Shown: positions 10,163-21,887 of the stretch, piece after piece | Position numbering within the stretch: position 1 is the stretch's first letter | Layout of the letters: every line of letters begins with the position of its first letter | From: Peromyscus leucopus | Lineage: Eukaryota > Chordata > Mammalia > Rodentia > Cricetidae | Direction of reading: 5' to 3' | NCBI RefSeq assembly: GCF_004664715.2 | Contig: NC_051063.1 | Location: 146,717,165 to 146,781,164 of the forward strand | Length of the DNA: 64,000 nucleotides | Program-made: the position numbers and the translations under genes | Notes under the pieces: model-generated | What the model saw: the letters and a program-made list of their open reading frames with translations, nothing else | What the model was told of the DNA's origin: nothing | The model's database searches: none

Positions 10163-10840
10163 GAAAATATGCATCTTGGGCCTAGATACCTCAGGGGGTG
10201 GGAGACCCTACTCTCTTCCTCAATTGTTTCTCAGCTAACGCTTTCTGAGCAGTTGCTTATCATCAGGCCTGTCAAGGACAGATGAGCAGGGTCCAATCAC
10301 ACGGGATGATCGTGTCGCATTTACTGCATCAGTTTTACAGAGAATGCTCGAAAGGCACCTTGAATCAGGGACTCCTTTTCCCAAGTTACATGAAAGTGCT
10401 ACATGAAATTGCGGCCCTGTGTACATGACCTTCAGCTGTGGGAATTCAACAATGCATAGCACATGGGAGCCTTCTCATGGTTCTGGAATGCCCGTGTGGA
10501 TGCCAGGGCGAGGAAAAGAGCTACGATGGTGATCACTGCAGGAGCTCCTGGGAGTGAGGAAGGTGAATCGTGCCCCGGAAGCACACTGTATCGTATTGTG
10601 CAGACATCCAAAAAACTACTGCCAAATAAAGGCACAGTGACCCCACAAATGCAAGTCACATGAGCCATTGATAATGTCCTAGTAGCCAATTAAAAGCAAA
10701 AAACTAAAGTAAGTGCTTGGAAGTCATCAAATTTATTCAACTCAATGTGTCTAACATATTATTACTCAACACTCAGTTGGCCCTCCGTGTCTGTGGATTC
10801 TGGATCCTCAGACTCAGCCAATATCAGATCAAAAACAACT
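10163..10840. other. Unassigned non-coding DNA
   Basis: No repeat family recognised. Opposing short frames at 10432-10689 (minus) and 10463-10663 (plus) overlap each other and resemble nothing known, so I do not call a gene. Confidence 0.4.
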
Positions 10841-10844
10841 GGAG

Positions 10845-11125
10845 AGATGGCTTGATGGTTAAGAACACTTGTTGCGCAATCACAGGGACCAGAGTTTGGA
10901 TCCTAGCCCCCCACCTAACAAGCTGGGGATCTGGGACATGCCTATAACCCCAGCACTGAGGTGGAGCAGACACAGGAAGATCACTGGTGTGTGCTGGCTT
11001 CCAGACTAGCTAAGAAAATGTTAGCATAGCGTTCAAGGAAAGACCCTGCCTCAAAGAAATAGAGTGACAGGACACTCAGTGGAGCATGAAGAAGTGTGTG
11101 CATCTGAGTGCACACAGCATATACA
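10845..11125 (+). mobile_element. B4 SINE, diverged
   Basis: The order is an ID-like head ('ggagagatggcttgatggtt'), then 'cctataaccccagcactgag' from the B1-like middle, then a CA-poor tail with 'gcatctgagtgcacacagc'. This head-middle-tail fusion is the B4 layout. It carries many substitutions. Confidence 0.75.
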
Positions 11126-11217
11126 TGTTGGGAGCACGAAGGTCCTTGCACTCACAGATGAGCACTAGGGAAAGCAGGAATGTTAAACATGATTTCTCCA
11201 CCCAGAAGGCTGGGGAT

Positions 11218-11445
11218 GGAGGTGGTTAATAGCCTAGTGACCTGTGTAATCTGTAGTGCCAGGCCATACCAAGCTCCCACATGCAGGACAGGAGGTGGCT
11301 AATAGTTTAGGTGACCTTTGCATTATCTGCATGGTCAGAGGCTCCCCCAAGTTCCCACATCCAGGACCAGAGATGACTAATAGCCCAAATGACCTCTGTG
11401 CTATCAGTATGACCAAGATCACACCAGACCCTCCCTGGAGATAAC
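11218..11445. repeat. Tandem repeat, three diverged copies of 73-78 bp
   Basis: Copies start at 11218 ('ggaggtggttaatagcctag'), 11291 ('ggaggtggctaatagtttag') and 11369 ('agagatgactaatagcccaa'). Each contains a 'gacc...tg' segment and a 'cccacat(g/c)cagga' segment. Copies differ at many sites, so the duplication is old. I know no named family for it. Confidence 0.8.
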
Positions 11446-11747
11446 ACATGTAGCCTATCTCTAGAATCTATCTTCATGGAAGAAATGACATGGACTTGGA
11501 GAAGAGTTTTGATGTAATTATGCTTCCTTGTGCACATGGGGTTGTGTTACACCAGGAAACTTGTCTCCAAATGTCCTGTACTTAAATGTGCCTACAATAA
11601 AACGTCTGGCATCAGACTCTAGAAGTTCTAGCCAACACTGGCTAATGAATCATGTTACACTGGATTTCCTTCCTCACTCAAATCGATACTCTGCTGGCCA
11701 TGACGTTTGCAGAGACACTTCACATATATACTCACATTTACACAGAG

Positions 11748-11749
<2 letters not shown>

Positions 11750-11780
<31 letters not shown>
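11750..11780. repeat. (CA)n microsatellite
   Basis: An uninterrupted CA run of about 15 units in otherwise unassigned sequence. Confidence 0.95.
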
Positions 11781-11782
<2 letters not shown>

Positions 11783-11924
11783 TTTAATATATCTCTACTA
11801 AACATATATAGACCGTTTTCCTTGTTATTAGTCCCAAAACAATACAATAAAGCAACAAGTTCTTTTCTTTTTCCATTCTCATGTTTGTATATGGTGTTAT
11901 GTGTGTTTGCATGTGTGTTGGCAC

Positions 11925-12204
11925 ACACGTGAGGATGAGCACACATTTATGTGTGTGTGTAGCAACAAGTGGAGGCCGTAAGTTATGTCTGAAATTGTCT
12001 TTTATTGTGCTTCCATTTTATTGCTGAGGTAGGGTCTCTCAATCAAACCCAGAGCTCACCGATATGGATAGCCTTACTAGCCAGCTCTCTCTGGGAATCC
12101 CTAGAATTACTGGCAGGCCAGCTCACCCTCCTGTCATCTGATGTGGGGTGTCTCTGGTCTCCCCCCTGCATAGAAGGCACTTTAATCACTGAGCCCCGTC
12201 GTCC
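11925..12204 (-). mobile_element. B4-type SINE (antisense), interrupted at its head by an LTR
   Basis: The plus strand shows 'gtggaggccgtaagttatgt', 'gaggtagggtctctcaatcaa' and 'cactttaatcactgagccc', the mirror image of B4. The final 'ccgtcgtcc' is where an LTR (12205-12738) has entered. Confidence 0.65.
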
Positions 12205-12738
12205 TGTAGCACGGGTCCTAATCTGTCTTAGAATAAAAACCCAGAGCCAGGTATCAGAGTCAATGCTGAAAGATCAGAGGAAACAAGCCACAACCACTTC
12301 TCGCCTCGCCAGCTCCTCAGCCGAAAGGGGAAGATCCTGTCTCCACAAATCCTCAGACTGAATGCCCCTCCGGCCTCAGCCGAAAGTTGGCTGAACTTCT
12401 GTCTCCTCCCGCCTTATATTCCTATCTCAGCCCAGCCATATCACTTCCTGTCTCAACCTTCCTAGTGCTGGGATTACAGGTGTGTGACTCCCAAGCACTG
12501 TGATTAAAGGTGTGAGCCATCACTGCCTGGCTCTGTTTCTCTTTTAGACTAGATTAATCTCATGCAGTCCAGGGTGGCCTTGAACTCACAGAGATTCATC
12601 TGCCTCTGCCTCCCGAGTGCTAGGATTAAAGATGTGTGCCACTACTACCTGGCCTCTATGGCTAACTCTGTGGCTGGCGTTGTCCTCTGATCTTCAGACA
12701 CGCTTTATTTATTAGAGCATATACAAAGTATCAACACA
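12205..12738 (-). mobile_element. Solo LTR (ERVK-like) carrying B1-derived sequence, antisense
   Basis: The 534 bp block runs from 'tgtagcacgggtcc' to 'agtatcaacaca' on the plus strand, so it has TG...CA ends in either sense. Flanks 'tcgtcc' (12199-12204) and 'ccgtcc' (12739-12744) match at 5 of 6 positions, the duplication length of ERVK. In the minus sense a polyadenylation-type 'aataaataaagc' lies near the start. The interior (about 12470-12655) contains two B1-like monomers in opposite sense to the plus strand. A related LTR is at 30585. Confidence 0.7.
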
Positions 12739-12744
12739 CCGTCC

Positions 12745-14500
12745 TCTTTGCATTTAATGTATTAAAGAAGGGACCTGTATCATGACAATTCAAAACACTA
12801 ATCACATTGGTTAAAAAAGACCCAAATGAGGGCAAAGCCATCTGCATTCAGAGATTGGAAGCTAGCACGGGGTAGAGAAAGTCATTCTCCCTAGCTGACC
12901 ACTATTTTATCACATTCCCGGCACACCCGGAGAGGTTCTTGTAGACACAGGGAAGATTGCTCTGAAACTTATACAGCAAGGAAAAGACCCCAGGAAACAG
13001 TGTTTGATAAGGAAGAAGGAAGTGGGGGGATCATGGGGCTGCTGCTAAGACTCACCACGGAGCTGCAGCAAGGACAGCTTTGGCGGCGACAGACCCATAA
13101 ACCAGTGGCCTGCTTGATCCTCCACCCTGCTCTCTGGATGCTGTGACCACCTGATGGGTCAGGAGTGTTCTCTCCTCTTGATCTGCTCTCATTTATCCCA
13201 GAGGAAGTTGAAGGATGGTGGCTAACTTCCCCACCAGGCTGACAGAGGTCCTCTGGGCAAGAGGGCAGCCTTTATGGATTCCTTGTTGACCTATGACCCC
13301 AGCCCTGCCCTCCACGGCTGACCCCTAAGCCACCTGCATCCCTTCTCAGGAGCCCCGAAACACCTCCCCTCTGCCTTGACCCTCACCACTTTGTCTCTAG
13401 ACAGCCACTGGAGGGGCCACTTCAAGGATTATGCCCAGAGTCCCAGACACTTGTTTTCTTTTGGTATCTCTCAGATATTGTGAGTGTCTCTCACTGATTC
13501 ACTAATCCCTGGCACTTGTGGGGAGTCCTCCCAGAGCCCAGGGGCTATTGTTCCTGTGCTTCAGTCTGCTGGAAGCTCTGGGTGATGTCACCCCACACAC
13601 TACCTATCTTCCCCAGGCTGTGGCCATTGCTGTCTTAAAGCTGTGCTGTGTGCGTCTGTGTCTGTGTGTCTGTCCCTAGGAGCTGAGTTTGGACTACACA
13701 GGACAGAGGCTTCACCTCTGGGCTTTACTCTACTCTTCTGGGTCCCTCTTTTCCTGGGACAGTCAGCCCCTACCTTGAATCTGGGTCAACGGAAAGAAGA
13801 GCTGGAGCAAGGAAAACTTCTGTCCACAGAGCTGTCCTCACACCTTCCTGGCATGGCCCATGGGAGGGCATGAGGTCTGGAAGATGGTCCCTTCTCCCTG
13901 CAAGTGTGCAGGATGTGAACCAGTCATTCCATTCTATGTGGTTATGAGGCCGAGTCCCGTGCCAGGAAAAGCACAGTGTTGGGCATGCATGTCCCTGGAG
14001 TACTTTGGAGGAAGGTCTACGGATGAGTAGAGCTGGCCCAGGAGGAAGAGGGACCAGTGGTAGGAGCAATGTGGCGGGAGGTGTCAGGCAAGAGGGACAG
14101 CCACCAGCTAGCCACCTAGGCTGAAGGAGTATGGGAAAGTGGACGGAGGCTGGGGCATAGGGAATTGGGCTATGGGTTTGTTTTGGCATGTTTTATAAAC
14201 AATACACTGAACTTGAATGGGAGGAGGTAGGCCTGGGGTATCTGACTCTAATCTTCCCATCACCACCAGTTCCCACAACTCACAGTTGACCCAAGGTAGG
14301 TACTCAGCATGGTCATGGGGTCATGGAGGATATAGAGCTCTCCCAGGCAGGTGGCTTTCCAGCTTTGTTTTTCATGCTGCTGAGGACCCAGCCTTTGTTT
14401 AGCCCCTTTCCTGATAGTACCCTGCCTTTCCTTGGGGGGCACCCCACTATAACCACATTCTATCACATAGCATTGTGTATCTGTTTCCTCCAAGAACAAA
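12745..14500. other. Single-copy-looking non-coding DNA
   Basis: GC-moderate sequence without recognisable repeats. Frames up to 139 codons occur on either strand but are proline/serine-rich, overlap opposing frames and match no protein I know. Confidence 0.45.
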
Positions 14501-14504
14501 ACAC

Positions 14505-15010
14505 TCTGTCCTTCAGGGAAGCTCCTTAAATAGGAAAGTAAAACAACTTAAAATAGCTTCAGGAAGTCCCTGAAACTGATCAGATTCACTAGGCCCCGCC
14601 CTGCCAGAGTAAGCCGTAAAGGTGGAGAGTCCCTTTCAGACAAGAAAAGCTGCAAAAAAAAAAGATTCTCAGACAAGATAAACTGCAAAGATGACCTTGA
14701 GACCAGTCCAACTGCCTGGAAGAAACTTAGACTTACCACAAAGGGCACTCTAACTTCTCTTGCTACCTGCAAGCTGTATGGTATGTTCTAGGTTTTCCTT
14801 TGTGAGCTGTCACTCATGCTGGGGTGAGCTTTGGGAATGCAGCTGTCTTTGAATCATTACTAGTCCTGTAAGTAACCCCTCACCCATACTCCTATAAGTC
14901 ATCCCAATAAAACTTGCTGGTTCACCGAGATGGACGTTGGTGGTATCCATACTTTGGTCTGTTGTGGGATTCCTATCTGGGGTGAGTGGAAATGTGTGTT
15001 GTGTCTCCCC
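14505..15010 (+). mobile_element. Probable LTR, class uncertain (possibly ERV1)
   Basis: The stretch has an LTR-like layout: a U3-like part ('aatagcttcaggaagtccct', 'actgatcagattcactagg'), a polyadenylation signal 'cccaataaaacttgctggtt' near 14904, and a downstream U5-like part ending near 'tgggattcctatctggggtg'. I could not see clean TG/CA ends or a target-site duplication. Confidence 0.5.
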
Positions 15011-17773
15011 AGAAATAGTTTTTTATCACACAAAAAGCATTGTACCCTGCAATATTACCTCCACTTGGGGAAGATGAGTGTAAGCAGGTCTAAAACAGCC
15101 CAGCTCACCCCTGGCAACCGGGTAAGTTTAGGGACAAATATGTGGTGCAGTTAAAGCCAATATCATCCGATCAATTTTATCAGCCTGTTGGTTGGTGTGT
15201 AGCCCAGGCTGTGGCCCTGGAGGGCTGAAGTGCAGCTCCTTGGAAGAATCTGCCTAAGCATGAAGTCAAGCCAAAGAAAACTGAGCAAGAGTGACAGCCC
15301 TCCACAACAGCCAGCTCTACCTGAAGCCACGCGGTTAACTTAAATTGCATGAATCAGTGGATTTCCTTTCAGCGTAAGCCAACTGGACTTGTGTTCTTAT
15401 CCTTTGAACTTGCCAAGTTCTGGCTAGCCTAGCATCCCCAGCCAGGCCTCATTCTCCTCATCCTTCCTGTGGCTAGCGTAAAGAGCAGCGCTTTCCTCAG
15501 GCTGTCCCATGGCATGGAGCCTCTCTCCTGCCTCCAATCCTCAATAAGGGACCTGTAGGTTGGGAGTCTCCACACTCCCTGTGCACCCTTGGCCTCACTA
15601 GCCTGCAATTCTACAGACATTGATCATTTTCCTGCTTTGCCTCAGACACAACGCCAATTTCCAGTGTGCCATGCTCGCTCCGGTTCAGACTCCAGCCTGC
15701 AGGACAAGAGCTCGTCCCCAGAAAAGACACACTCTGAGACTTCCACAGCCTGACTGCCACACACTGTCCTAGCCCTCACTGCCAAGAAGAGCCTCAGACA
15801 TGTGCTTCCCGGGAGCATTAAGCCTGCCAGGGCAGATGAGCTGTGAACACACGATGCTGGGAGTGGGGTGAGGGGTTGGTAAGCAGGGCTGTTTTTTCCA
15901 ATGGCCTTTTCCAAGCCAGAAGGAACTGAAATGTGAGCTCCCGCTGATTTAACCACAATAAGAGCTGCCAGGGCACCTGGGTTCCTCCTGCATGTGCCAG
16001 GAATGATGTGGGTACACCTCCACAATGGTGGAAAATGTCATGGTGGTGACAGGGGCAGAAGCCACCAGGGACTTCCTGCATGTGGACTAATGGAATTCCA
16101 ATCCTGCTTGGGGATGGGCAGGTTCTGTTTTGCCGTCTTCCTCCTGGGTGTTGGAGGCCCTGAGGAAAGCAATTGCATGCTTCTGAGCCTCAGTTTCCCC
16201 CTCCACAAGCTGGATGTGCAAATGCATGCTGCCATGGTTCATGTGGGAGAAGAAGGATGATACAACCCACACTTGCCAAGTGCTCCGAAGGTCATTCTGG
16301 CCATAGTAATCACCCCCCTTGGCAGGGCATCCCCCATTTCACACACGAGAGGCAGAAGCTCGGCAGGAAGACTGTTTAAGGAGCCATGAGCAGTTCAAGT
16401 CCCTAGGACCATGGCACCAGGGCACTCAGAGTTGTTGCCTTGAATGGAAAGTGCCAGGCAAAGGCTGGACCCCCAGTGCCTGGTTTTGCTTCATGGTTTA
16501 GCCTCTTCATTTGGGAGTCTGAGGCAGCATGGGGATGACCCTAACCAGAATGGGGGAGCAGTGCAGGTGGGAGGAGGCTGTTCCCAGGGCTCAAAAGGAA
16601 GCCTGGGGGCTGGGAGCTAGGAATGCCTCAGGAGGCCTGAGAGTGTTCTAAAAATAAAAGCAGACTGTCCAAGTCAGGTGAGAGGCAAGACTCTGAAAGG
16701 AGAGAAAGTCGGTGAAAAGCCGCCAAGAAGAGCCTGAAACATGTGCTGTGGCGTGGAATAATGAGGAAAAGCTGCCTTCTCCCACAGTGACGTAAATCAT
16801 CCTGCGACCCTCGGGGCTGGAGCCACTGTCCAGCGCCTAATTCTTCACAGCTGTCCCCGGGAAAGGATTGGGGCGGCGGTGGGGGGGGGGGGATGAACAA
16901 ATGTGTGAGGCAGGAAGGAAAGGAGGGGATCTGAGAGACTGGTGGTGAGATTTGGGGGTAGGGGAGGAGGAAGAGAATGGAGAAGGGAGAGAGAAGTACT
17001 CAGAGATGGAGAGGGCCCATCTTGTTTCTGGTCTCTTGGCCCCAAGTTTGCAGAGAGCAGGCATCCGGTAGACTTAGGACTATGATCAGAGATGTAAGAG
17101 AAGTGAGGAGACCAAGGAGAGCCAGGCAAGGTCTGACTGGCTGTGGTATTAGAGAGCTTGGCTGCTGTCAACCTGGAGAACCCTTCCCTGTTGTCCCATC
17201 CCGATCAGCACTGGACGACAGGGAGGGTCCAGACGCTGGCTCCCGACCCCACCTCCGTTCTCTCCATCACAAATCAGCTGGGGAGAACCTGGACCTGTGG
17301 GTGGTGTTCTCGGAGTATCGTGTGGCTGGGCACCTGGCTTCACAGCCGGTTACATCCACAGCACACACGAGGAGAGGGGGACCAGACAGGGAGTGCCTGG
17401 AGACTCATAATTCTCCCTGAACACTGGGGCCAGGGAGAGGAGACAACTCGGATCATCGCTCTAATGATGCTCAGCCCTGGCTGCTCCTTCTGATGTGGAG
17501 ACATGCTAAATACCCATTTGGAAGGATGTCTGAAACACTACGTTTAGGCCAAAACTCACCCATGCCCCTGTCTGAAGAAGAACCTGGTCCTGCCCTCAGG
17601 ATCCATACTGGGGGAAAGAGATGCCTGTGCCCTCTTTCCCAGATCAGACTTGGGACTAAGAGACCAGAAACAAGACAACTGTACCCACTCTGCCCACCTT
17701 CCTCCCGCCTCCTCCATCCTTCTTTCTGAAGTTCATAGTCTGTTTCTTACAGTCTTGATGCCTGATGACAGAG
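15011..17773. other. Single-copy-looking non-coding DNA with purine-rich segments
   Basis: No interspersed repeat was recognised. A G-run lies at 16879-16891, and purine-rich sequence spans roughly 16900-17010. Many overlapping short frames exist on both strands, as expected in GC-richer DNA. None has a recognisable domain or a splice context I can support. Confidence 0.4.
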
Positions 17774-18132
17774 TGTAGACAGATTTTTTTTCCCCCTTTG
17801 GGCATCCAGCTCACAACAAAACAAAACAAAACACAGAGACTTATTAATTAGTTATGAAGCTCGGCCTATATCTTAGGATTGTCCCATTAGCTCTTATAAC
17901 TTAAATTAACCCATCTCTTAATCTACATTCTTTCACGTGGCTTGGTTATCTTTACTCGGTACTGCCCATCCTGCTTCCTCTCAATCTGGCTGGCGAGTCT
18001 GCTTTCTTCTCCCTCTCCGGCTCCTCTCTATCCCCAGAAGTCCCACCTAACCTCTTCCTGCCTAGCTAATGGCCATTCAGCTCTTTATGAAACCATTCAC
18101 AGGGGCACATCTTCACACAGCGGGTAGCACAC
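17774..18132 (-). mobile_element. Solo mys-like ERVK LTR (antisense)
   Basis: Read on the minus strand it contains 'gtgtgaagatgtgcccctg', 'taaagagctgaatggccatt', 'agctaggcaggaagagg' and 'gatgggttaatttaagttat', the same backbone as the LTRs at 34805, 37649 and 49531. Ends are near 17774 and 18132, and 'acagag' on both sides (17768-17773, 18133-18138) is a candidate 6 bp duplication. No internal sequence is attached. Confidence 0.78.
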
Positions 18133-18489
18133 ACAGAGAAAGAGATGAGGGGACACTCAGGCTGTCCCAGCTCCCACAGCCAGTGAGCTCCAAGTCTAGC
18201 CCAGGGCATCTTGGTAATAAATATAGCCACTTTCGTAAGGTGGCTTGACTATCTGTTTCTCTACGTCAGAACAACCTGAGCCAACAAGGGAGCCCACAGA
18301 GCAGAATGGGGGTGGGAGGTGGGGGAGCACTCATTGGAGCCTAGAGGTCCGGATAGTCACTGCCCACTAACCTGACTATCCTAATTAAATCCTGCCCACC
18401 ATGTCCTGAAATCTGAAGCTGAGGCTCCCTAGGATTGGGTCATGGTGAACCCTAGAATTCTAATGTAGGCCTTCCTAGAATCCAATGTG

Positions 18490-19140
18490 TTGACTAAATT
18501 TCTCATTACTATGACAAAATATCTGAGGAAAGCAGCTTATGAGAGAGTTGGAGCTATTTCAGTTCACAGTATAAGAGGATACAGTCCATCATGGCAGGAG
18601 AAATCCTGGTGCAGGAGCGTGAGGTGACTGCCACATTGTATCTACAGTTAGAAAGCAGAGAGAGATGAATGAGGTGACTGTCACATTGTATCTACAGGTA
18701 GAAAGCAGAGAGATGAATGAGGTGACTGTCACATTGTATCTACAGGTAGAAAGCAGAGAGATGAATGTGAGTGTCACATTGTATCTACAGGTAGAAAGCA
18801 GAGAGAGATGAATGAGGTGACTGTCACATTGTATCTACAGGTAGAAAGCAGAGAGAGATGAATGAGGTGACTGTCACATTGTATCTACAGGTAGAAAGCA
18901 GAGAGAGATGAATGAGGTGACTGTCACATTGTATCTACAGTTAGAAAGCAGAGAGAGATGAATGAGGTGACTGCCACATTGTATCTACAGGTAGAAAGCA
19001 GAGAGATGAATGTGAGTGTCACATTGTATCTACAGGTAGAAAGCAGAGAGAGTTGAATGAGGTGACTGCCACATTGTATCTACAGGTAGAAAGCAGAGAG
19101 AGATGAATGTTGGTACTCGGCTGGCTTCCTGCACCCCCTG
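18490..19140 (-). mobile_element. MaLR-type LTR (antisense) with internally expanded 50 bp unit
   Basis: The plus strand runs from 'ctcattactatgacaaaata' through 'cagtccatcatggcaggag' to the minisatellite (18621-19108) and then 'gttggtactcggctggctt'. This is the mirror image of the MaLR LTR type seen at 57567. The unit that expanded corresponds to the LTR segment reading 'ctctgcttyctgactgt'-like on the sense strand. A (CA)n tract follows at once. Confidence 0.72.
18621..19108. repeat. Minisatellite: 10 tandem copies of a 47-50 bp unit
   Basis: Unit starts are at 18621, 18671, 18719, 18767, 18814, 18864, 18914, 18964, 19012 and 19059. Each unit reads 'gaggtgactgycacattgta', then 'tctacagktagaaagcagag' and 'agagatgaat'. 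Copies are nearly identical. Units 3-4 and 8-9 share the same deletion and 'gtgagtgtc' variant, so a block of several units was duplicated as a whole. Confidence 0.95.
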
Positions 19141-19150
19141 CGCACGCACA

Positions 19151-19151
<1 letters not shown>

Positions 19152-19200
<49 letters not shown>
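19152..19200. repeat. (CA)n microsatellite
   Basis: About 24 uninterrupted CA units directly after the MaLR LTR and its minisatellite. Confidence 0.95.
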
Positions 19201-19202
<2 letters not shown>

Positions 19203-19204
19203 GG

Positions 19205-20305
19205 ATTTCTTCAAGTCTTTATGTTCACTACAGAAAAGGGATTTTAGGAGCCTGGGACTATGGCAGGGAGAGATTCCTCTAAGCTCTCAGGAATAATAAT
19301 GACAGGCCAGCCCTGACATCTTCTTGTTAATAGAACAAGTGACTGGCTTCCCTCCCAGCCAGAGGGCACAGTGAGAGCCTATGGGGTCCTTCTTGTCTTT
19401 GGGATTCCAGATGCCACCTCCTCCATGGTCTTTGCTCTCTCCTTGGGAAGCCCCAGATCCAGCAAGGTCTCTCTGATTTGTGAGCATGTGCACAGGTAGC
19501 CAGAGGCACTGGAGATGGAGGTGGAAACCTAGCCTTGGGCATCTACCCTCTGCAACTGTGACCTTACCCTCCTGCCTGGCCAAGCCTCTTCCTCCCACCC
19601 ACCCTACCTTAAAGCCAAGAGCATGGGGAGCAAGAGGATTCACCTCCCTTCGAATCGCATCTGCTTTACGATTGCTGTAGAGATTTACAGCCCAGACAAG
19701 TCCAGCATGGACACATTAGATCAGCGTTTTAGCTTGAGCTGCCTGGCCAAATCCATGACAGCACTGCCCTCCTGGGATGGCCAGCAGCTGCCCGGCCTCA
19801 GGGCCACCTCCACAAGCCCTGCCTTCCTGAGAGCTGCCAGAATGACCCACCCAGGCAGGCAGCCTGCAGCTCCAGATGTAGAGGCCTCGCCTGCCACTGC
19901 CTGGAGACTTCCCCAGCAATTCTGAGTCCCCAAGGGCTCCTGGCCTTCTGTGGATTCGCCAGCAGCCCCAGATGGAGCAGCGCAAGGCAACCTGGGCAGG
20001 AAGCCAGGTGGGCCTGAGTTTTTATTCCAGCTCCTGAGAACTTGAGTGTTTACACGTCACCCTGCTCAGCACCAGTCCTCAGCTGGCCTCAAGGGGCTCA
20101 GTTCCCCTTCGTTTGGGGTGGAGACTGTTGTCCTCTCCGTTATATAGGACATGAAACAGAAGCATGGGGCAGATAAGAAACCTGCCGTGACTCCGAACAG
20201 TGAGGCTGTCCCTGACTCTGTTGCCTGCTTTTTGGACCCGTTCCCTACTGGGTTGCCTCGACCAGCCTTAATAAGAGAAGAGGTGCCTGCTGTCACTGCA
20301 ACGTG
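19205..20305. other. Single-copy-looking non-coding DNA
   Basis: No repeat recognised. Overlapping frames of 60-118 codons occur on both strands without recognisable protein character. Confidence 0.4.
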
Positions 20306-20309
20306 ATAT

Positions 20310-20505
20310 ACCACGGCTGACTAATAGTCATGGGAGGCCCGCCCTTTTCTGAAGAGAAAAGAGGAGGAATGGATGTGGGGAGGGCACTGGGGGGGGACAG
20401 ACTGGGAGGAGAGGAGGGAGGAAGGGAAAACTGTGATCAGGCAGAAAAAATTAATTAATAATTAGTTAATGAATTAATATAAATAATAAGTAAAGGAAAG
20501 AAACA
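20310..20505 (+). mobile_element. Lx-type L1 3'UTR end
   Basis: 'atgggaggcccgccctttt' followed by a G/A-rich tract ('ggagaggagggaggaaggga'), then 'aaaactgtgatcagg' and an AT-rich tail with 'taaataataagtaaagg'. This is the usual 3' terminus of rodent Lx L1 copies. Confidence 0.7.
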
Positions 20506-21690
20506 TGCCCTGGCTGGTTTTCCTGGGACCCCCTACAGGAGTCTAGAAAAAGGGAGCATCATTATTGTTTGCTGTTGCAGTCACTGAGGGCTGGGACAGG
20601 AGCTGGGACAGGAGCTTGCATGTGCTTGGAACAGGGCTGACCCACGTGACAACAGAGTAAGGACTACCAGCCAGGCCAAGCACTCCTGACGACCTCCTTC
20701 CCAGACAGCCTTGGTCTTCCTGGAAGCGCGGGACCACTTCCCACTTCCAGCCCCACCATCTCAGCCTCCTCTGAGTCCTGTGATCCGAGGACCAGCCAAC
20801 CTAGCCTGCTTAGAGCAAAGGCTCCTGCCTGATGCTAACTCGTGTACTTCTGTGACGTGTGTGGAATCCAGGAGAAGTTTCCTTTGATTGAACAGCTCTA
20901 ATTTGGAATTTGAGAAAAGCAGCTAAGGCAATAATAATAGACAGTTATTTTCTCATCTGTCTAGAGGGGCAGCCCCACGCTGAACTCTGCAGGTTTGACA
21001 TATTCCCATCAGCCTACTATGGATTCAGCCCAAACTTTTGTGATTGAGGGAGGAAGTCAATGCTCCTCTCCCAGTTGGTTGGCCAAGGGTGATTGGTTCT
21101 CTAGTGGAAACAGAACACTGGATAGACCAGTCAGAAGGCCTCCAGTCAAAGACTAGACGAATCAGATACCTCTAATCAAAGGCTAAACCAATAAGAAGCT
21201 TCCTCGGGATTTTTAACCTGGGATGGGAGCTGACCAGGATATCTGAGAGGAAAACAGCTGTATATGAATAGCCAGTGTTTGGGGAGGAAAAGGGAGAGAG
21301 TCCTAATGAGATGGGTGGCCGGATTCTACCGGTCTGGGGCGGCTGGCAGGAGGATGTAGGAAAATCCCATTATAGTTGGAAAAGGAGACCTTGTTCCAAC
21401 ACTACTTTATGGGGAAACAATCACCAAATGAAGTTACTGTGATAAAAATCAACTCTAGAAAGTACCTTCTTCTCCAAATAGCCAATCCCTAAACAGTTTT
21501 GACTAATAGTTTTTACATTCATAAACACAGAGTCAAAAACCCTCAGGGTGGAGACAGTGACTTTAAGATAGCCTTAATTCAGCAACTAAAGTCTATCTCC
21601 TCCTGGCCTCGCCTGTCTCTCCCTCTCTCCCACCCCGACACTGCCCTCAGACATTGGTATATAGAGTTTCTTATGATCCCAATACGTAAC
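20506..21690. other. Non-coding DNA with a short 30 bp tandem repeat
   Basis: Mostly unassigned. At 21126-21203 a unit of about 30 bp is repeated two and a half times ('accagtcagaagg...caaagacta', 'acgaatcagatac...caaaggcta', 'accaataagaag'). This produces CCAAT-like words, but no promoter can be claimed. Confidence 0.45.
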
Positions 21691-21700
21691 ATTTAATTCT

Positions 21701-21853
21701 TTTTTGTTTGTTTGTTTGTTTGTTTGTTTTTTCAAAACAGGATTTCTCTGTGTAACGGTTGTAACTATCCTGGGAACTCACTTTGTCAAACTGACCTTGA
21801 ACTCACAGAGATCTGCCTGCCTCTGCCTCCCAAATGCTGGGGTGAAAGGCGTG

Positions 21854-21887
<34 letters not shown>

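Noticed and set aside
10432..10689. Minus-strand frame with a hydrophobic segment
   Set aside because: It overlaps a plus-strand frame of similar length, has no recognisable family, and has no exon or promoter context.
13770..14189. 139-codon minus-strand frame
   Set aside because: Proline/leucine-rich low-information peptide in GC-richer DNA with overlapping opposing frames; no domain or gene context.
16879..16891. G-run as a quadruplex regulatory site
   Set aside because: A single G-run lacks the four spaced tracts needed for a confident quadruplex call.
18621..19108. Regular repeats of about 50 bp that could suggest a CRISPR array
   Set aside because: The units are head-to-tail with no unique spacers, in a mammalian genome and inside an LTR. 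It is a minisatellite.
21126..21203. CCAAT-like repeats as a promoter
   Set aside because: They arise from a 30 bp tandem duplication. No TATA or start context and no gene downstream can be supported.
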